A DNA stretch of 32,745 nt from DASPKT01 sp035626475. Lineage in GTDB: Bacteria; Pseudomonadota; Alphaproteobacteria; Azospirillales; Azospirillaceae. Shown here piece after piece: positions 29,362-32,745 of the stretch. Position 1 is the first letter of the stretch. Each line of letters starts with the position of its first letter. The notes beneath the pieces are model-generated. The model was not told the DNA's origin, searched no databases, and saw only the letters and a list, made by a program, of their open reading frames with translations. The translations under genes and the position numbers were made by a program. Where the stretch lies: positions 1-32,745 of the forward strand of contig DASPNP010000051.1 of the NCBI GenBank assembly GCA_035626475.1, read 5' to 3'.

Positions 29362-30782
29362 CACGCCGCCTCCCCGACCGTGAGGCCGCGCACGTCGGTC
29401 AGCCGGCCGGTGACGGCGGCCGCCGCGGCCATGGCCGGGCTCATCAGGTGGGTGCGGGCGTTCGGGCCCTGGCGACCGGGGAAGTTGCGGTTGCTGGTGC
29501 TGGCGCAGCGCTCGCCCGCCGGCACCAGGTCGCCATTCATGCCGACGCACATGGAGCAGCCGCTGTCGCGCCATTCCAGCCCGGCCGCGGTGAAGACCCG
29601 GTCCAGCCCCTCGGCCTCCGCCATGCGCTTCACGGCCGACGAGCCGGGCGAGACGATGCCGGGCACGGCGGAGCGTCGGCCGCGCAGGATGGCGGCGGCG
29701 GCGCGCAGATCCTCGATCCGGCTGTTGGTGCAGCTGCCGATGAAGATCCGGTCGACCGTCACCTCCGACAGCTTCTGTCCCGGCACCAGGCCCATGTAGG
29801 AGAGCGAGCGCTCCACCTGCGCCCGGCGCGCCGGATCGGACTCGGACGCCGGGTCGGGCACCAGCGCGGTCACCGGCAGCGCCTCCTCCGGGCTGGTGCC
29901 CCAGGTGACCATGGGCGCGATCTCGTCCGAATGCAGCCGCACCTCGCGGTCGAAGCGGGCGCCCTCGTCGCTGGCGAGGCCGCGCCAGTCCGCCACCGCG
30001 CGCTCCCAGGCCTCGCCGGCCGGGGCGAAGGGCCGGCCCTTCAGATAGGCGAAGGTGGTCTCGTCGGGCGCGATCATGCCGGCCTTGGCGCCGGCCTCGA
30101 TCGACATGTTGCAGATGGTCATGCGGCCTTCCATGGACAGGCCGCGGATCGCCTCGCCGGCATATTCCACGATGTGGCCGGTGCCGCCGTTGGCGCCGAT
30201 GCGGGAAATCACCGCCAGGATCACGTCCTTGGCCGCGACACCCGGATGCAGCCTTCCGTCGATGGTGATGCGCAGGGTCTTCGGCCGCTTCTGCCACAGG
30301 CATTGGGTCGCCAGCACATGCGCCACCTCGGACGCGCCGATGCCGAAGGCCAGCGCCCCGAAGGCGCCGTGGGTGGAGGTGTGGCTGTCGCCGCAGACGA
30401 TGGTCAGGCCCGGCTGGGTCAGCCCCTGCTCCGGCCCGATGACATGGACGATCCCCTGCCCCGGATCGTCGAGCCCGAACAGGCGGATGCCGTTCTCCGC
30501 CGTGTTGCGCCCCAGCATATCCACCATGTTGGCGATCTCCGGATTCGGGATCGGCCTGGCGCGGTCGCGGGTGGGGACGTAATGGTCGGCGACGCCGAAG
30601 GTCTGGCCCGGTGCTATGACCCTGCGGCCCGAGGCGCGCAGCTTCTCGAAGGCGTGGAAGCTGCCCTCATGGGCGAAGTGGCGGTCGATGTAGAGCAGCG
30701 CCTGCCCGTCCCGCTCCAGCACCAGGTGGCGGCGCCAGACCTTCTCGAACAGGGTCAGGGGTCCTGGCGCGGCATCCGGCAT
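29361..30782 (-). CDS. leuC: 3-isopropylmalate dehydratase large subunit
   Basis: 473 residues. The aconitase-family subunit holds the [4Fe-4S] cluster. Seen: LTIVCGDSHTSTHGAFGALAFGIG with the first Cys ligand, GHIVEYAGEAIRGLSMEGRMTICNMSIEAGAKAGMIAPDE, IFIGSCTNSRIEDLR, and CSMCVGMN with the two remaining cluster Cys. All three cluster cysteines are present, so the subunit should be active. ATG 30782 has AGAGGAA upstream; a longer frame starting at 30842 would begin inside the promoter region. The leader contains two palindromes (30811-30828 and 30830-30843). It is divergent from purQ. Confidence 0.97.
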   Translation of the reverse strand: MPDAAPGPLTLFEKVWRRHLVLERDGQALLYIDRHFAHEGSFHAFEKLRASGRRVIAPGQTFGVADHYVPTRDRARPIPNPEIANMVDMLGRNTAENGIRLFGLDDPGQGIVHVIGPEQGLTQPGLTIVCGDSHTSTHGAFGALAFGIGASEVAHVLATQCLWQKRPKTLRITIDGRLHPGVAAKDVILAVISRIGANGGTGHIVEYAGEAIRGLSMEGRMTICNMSIEAGAKAGMIAPDETTFAYLKGRPFAPAGEAWERAVADWRGLASDEGARFDREVRLHSDEIAPMVTWGTSPEEALPVTALVPDPASESDPARRAQVERSLSYMGLVPGQKLSEVTVDRIFIGSCTNSRIEDLRAAAAILRGRRSAVPGIVSPGSSAVKRMAEAEGLDRVFTAAGLEWRDSGCSMCVGMNGDLVPAGERCASTSNRNFPGRQGPNARTHLMSPAMAAAAAVTGRLTDVRGLTVGEAA

Positions 30783-30810
30783 GGACGGTTCCTCTCGGAC
30801 GGACTTTCGC

Positions 30811-30843
30811 GGACCGGTGCGCCGGTCCAATTGACATATCAAT
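30811..30843 (-). promoter_or_regulatory. Leader hairpin and AT-rich palindrome upstream of leuC
   Basis: GGACCGG-TGCG-CCGGTCC (30811-30828) is a perfect 7-bp hairpin, directly followed by ATTGA-CATA-TCAAT (30830-30843) in an AT-rich patch extending to about 30850. The AT-rich part probably holds the leuC promoter and perhaps an operator; hexamers are not clear. The hairpin would lie at the start of the leuC leader. Confidence 0.45.
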
Positions 30844-30964
30844 ATAACAACCGGCCCGCGAAAAGGAACACCCCCTATGGGCGATCACCGGGTGCCAGTG
30901 CAGGCTAAGCGCGCGGAGCGCGTCGGCGGGTAGCCGTCCTGCGGCGGGCGCACGTCCCCCCGCC

Positions 30965-30993
30965 TTGCATTCCCCCCGTTCCGTGTCTAGCTT
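30965..30993 (+). promoter_or_regulatory. Possible purQ promoter
   Basis: TTGCAT and TAGCTT are 17 bp apart, 69 bp before the purQ start codon. Both hexamers are only moderately close to consensus, so this is a weak candidate. No PurR-like box was recognised. Confidence 0.35.
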
Positions 30994-31062
30994 CCGCGCC
31001 CAAGAGGGCCGGCCGCCCGGGCGCGGCCCCGCACCCCTATTCTGCGAGCGGTCCCCCGGCCC

Positions 31063-31749
31063 ATGAGATCCGCCGTCATCGTCTTCCCCGGCTCCAACTG
31101 CGACCGGGATGTCGCCGTGGCCCTCGAGCAGGCCTCCGGCACCAAGCCCCACATCGTCTGGCACCGCGATACCGAGATCCCCGAGGTCGACGTCATCGCC
31201 GTCCCTGGCGGCTTCTCCTACGGCGACTATCTGCGCTGCGGCGCGATGGCCGCCCAGTCGCCGGCCATGCGGGTGGTGAAGGAGCGCGCCGACAAGGGCG
31301 TGCGCGTCTTCGGCCTGTGCAACGGCTTCCAGATCCTGACCGAGACCGGGCTGCTGCCGGGCGCGCTGATCCGGAACCGCTCGCTGAAGTACGTCTGCCG
31401 TACGGTGGGCCTGAAGGTCGAGTCGGCCGACAGCGACTTCACCCGCAAGTACCGGGCGGGCGACGTCGTCCGCATCCCGATCGGTCATGGCGAAGGCAAC
31501 TACGTCGCCGACGACGAGACGCTGGAGCGGCTGGAAGGCGAGGGTCTGGTGGCCTTCCGCTACGCCGCGGTCGAGGGGGAGCTGGGCGACGCCAACCCGA
31601 ACGGCGCCACCCGCGACATCGCCGGCATCTACAACGCCAAGCGCAACGTGCTGGGGATGATGCCCCATCCGGAGCGCGCCTTCGAACCGCTGCACGGCAA
31701 CACCGACGGCCGCGCCTTCTTCGACAGTCTGGTGGAGAGCCTCTCGTGA
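31063..31749 (+). CDS. purQ: Phosphoribosylformylglycinamidine synthase, glutaminase subunit
   Basis: 228 residues. PurQ hydrolyses glutamine and feeds ammonia to PurL in the fourth step of purine synthesis. Class-I amidotransferase landmarks: VIVFPGSNCDRD at the start, DVIAVPGGFSYGDYLRCGAMAA, the nucleophile elbow GLCNGFQ with Cys86, HGEGNY and the late MMPHPER His/Glu of the triad. Its GTGA overlap with purL couples the genes. purS (and purC), normally just upstream in alphaproteobacteria, are absent; the divergent leuC occupies that position, so they must lie elsewhere. ATG 31063 has no strong ribosome site. Confidence 0.97.
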   Translation: MRSAVIVFPGSNCDRDVAVALEQASGTKPHIVWHRDTEIPEVDVIAVPGGFSYGDYLRCGAMAAQSPAMRVVKERADKGVRVFGLCNGFQILTETGLLPGALIRNRSLKYVCRTVGLKVESADSDFTRKYRAGDVVRIPIGHGEGNYVADDETLERLEGEGLVAFRYAAVEGELGDANPNGATRDIAGIYNAKRNVLGMMPHPERAFEPLHGNTDGRAFFDSLVESLS

Positions 31750-32745
31750 GCCAGCAGCAGACCTTGCCCCCCAAGGACCTCCCTAAGGAACCGCCCGTCA
31801 CCCCGCAGCTCGGCGCCGAGCATGGGCTGAAGCCGGACGAGTTCCAGCTGATGCTGGACATCGTGCGGGAGAGCAACGGCCGCGCGCCGACGGTCACCGA
31901 GCTCGGCATCTTCTCCGTCATGTGGTCGGAGCACTGCTCCTACAAATCCTCGCGCGTCTGGCTGAAGAAGCTGCCGACGACCGCCCCCTGGGTCATCTGC
32001 GGCCCGGGCGAGAATGCCGGCGTCATCGACATCGGCGACGGGCAGGCCGCCATCTTCAAGATGGAAAGCCACAACCACCCGAGCTTCATCGAGCCCTACC
32101 AGGGTGCTGCGACAGGCGTCGGCGGCATCCTGCGCGACGTCTTCACCATGGGCGCCCGCCCCATCGCCAACATGAACGCGCTGCGCTTCGGCGAGCCGGG
32201 CAACCCGAAGACCCGGCACCTGGTGTCGGGCGTGGTCGCCGGCATCGGTGGCTACGGCAACTGCGTCGGCGTGCCGACCGTGGGCGGCGAGACCAACTTC
32301 CACAAGGCGTACAACGGCAACTGCCTGGTCAACGCCATGACGGTCGGCCTCGCCCAGGCCGACAAGATCTTCTATTCCAAGGCCGCGGGCGTCGGTAAGC
32401 CGGTCGTCTATGTCGGCTCCAAGACCGGCCGCGATGGCATCCACGGCGCCACCATGTCGTCGGCCGAGTTCACCGCCGACAGCGAGAGCAAGCGCCCGAC
32501 CGTGCAGGTCGGCGACCCCTTCACCGAGAAGCGGCTGCTGGAGGCCTGCCTGGAGCTGATGCAATCCGGCGCGGTGGTCGCCATCCAGGATATGGGCGCC
32601 GCAGGCCTGACCTGCTCCGCGGTGGAGATGGGCGCGAAGGGTGACCTCGGCATCGAGCTGAACCTCGACGCGGTGCCCGTGCGCGAGCGCGGCATGTCGG
32701 CCTACGAGATGATGCTGTCAGAGAGCCAGGAACGAATGCTGATGG
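31746..32745 (+). CDS. purL: Phosphoribosylformylglycinamidine synthase, large subunit (3' end missing)
   Basis: The first 333 codons; the gene runs off the window. The start is a GTG at 31746 with GGAGAG upstream, overlapping the purQ stop. The bacterial small-type PurL sequence is clear: LKPDEFQLMLDIVRESNGRAPTVTELGIFSVMWSEHCSYKSS, then KMESHNHPSFIEPYQGAATGVGGILRDVFTMGARPIANMN, VSGVVAGIGGYGNCVGVPTVGGET, DGIHGATMSSAEFT and IQDMGAAGLTCSAVEM. PurL makes formylglycinamidine ribonucleotide with ammonia from PurQ, in a complex with PurS. The N-terminal 20 residues are a Pro/Gln-rich extension whose start codon could be slightly different. Confidence 0.96.
   Translation, partial: MSQQQTLPPKDLPKEPPVTPQLGAEHGLKPDEFQLMLDIVRESNGRAPTVTELGIFSVMWSEHCSYKSSRVWLKKLPTTAPWVICGPGENAGVIDIGDGQAAIFKMESHNHPSFIEPYQGAATGVGGILRDVFTMGARPIANMNALRFGEPGNPKTRHLVSGVVAGIGGYGNCVGVPTVGGETNFHKAYNGNCLVNAMTVGLAQADKIFYSKAAGVGKPVVYVGSKTGRDGIHGATMSSAEFTADSESKRPTVQVGDPFTEKRLLEACLELMQSGAVVAIQDMGAAGLTCSAVEMGAKGDLGIELNLDAVPVRERGMSAYEMMLSESQERMLM

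Noticed and set aside
30783..31062. A small purS gene hidden in the leuC-purQ gap
   Set aside because: No plus-strand frame there encodes a PurS-like sequence of about 80 residues.

Overview
The window looks like a chromosomal segment of a very GC-rich alphaproteobacterium, most likely in the Rhodospirillales/Azospirillales. This is inferred from the strong G/C third-position bias, the PurQ/PurL, GatB, LeuCD and CimA types, class-II tRNA-Ser(GCU), and several families of intergenic palindromic repeats. No plasmid, phage, IS or integrase gene is visible. Both window edges cut genes: a PiT phosphate transporter on the left and purL on the right.

Layout, left to right. (1) 1-1.4 kb: 3' end of a PiT transporter, tRNA-Ser with a near-consensus promoter, and an exported DUF3313-like protein. 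(2) 1.4-6.1 kb: gatB (minus), a PAS_5-like protein, then a minus-strand pair of a fused ABC exporter and a Vat/CatB-type hexapeptide acetyltransferase. (3) 6.3-9.2 kb: exported DUF6624-like protein, then a divergent EamA permease/LysR regulator pair. (4) 9.3-11.5 kb: EF-hand protein, ECF sigma factor, membrane anti-sigma candidate and CnrX/Spy-like periplasmic sensor, with ATGA overlaps between the last three. (5) 11.8-12.9 kb: nicotinate phosphoribosyltransferase-like gene.

(6) 13.0-16.5 kb: the anomaly of the window. An abruptly AT-rich island on the minus strand encodes an SMC/OLD-like AAA ATPase with a C-terminal DUF3696 module and, 3 bp downstream, a 353-residue protein I cannot assign. 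A small orphan fragment flanks the island on the left. The promoter upstream of the ATPase lies inside an inverted repeat. This is the best candidate for an undescribed (anti-phage-like) system.

(7) 16.5-21.3 kb, all minus: trmJ and cimA (one transcription unit), an orphan periplasmic binding protein, a VOC protein and a YdjM-like membrane hydrolase. (8) 21.4-22.7 kb: three-gene plus-strand operon of DUF2975 membrane protein, XRE regulator and small membrane protein, preceded by two matching palindromes that look like XRE operators. (9) 22.8-28.4 kb, minus: rpsD, a periplasmic FKBP isomerase downstream of an orphan oligopeptide-binding protein, an exported hypothetical protein, and a FAD oxidoreductase-Rieske fusion. 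(10) 28.7-32.7 kb: leuCD (minus), divergent from purQ-purL (plus).

Most of the window is housekeeping: amidotransferase for tRNA charging, leucine/isoleucine and purine synthesis, ribosomal protein and tRNA modification. Accessory functions sit between these genes, and repeats fill most of the longer gaps. Start sites, promoters and operators were read by eye. Family names come from recognisable motifs, not from searches.
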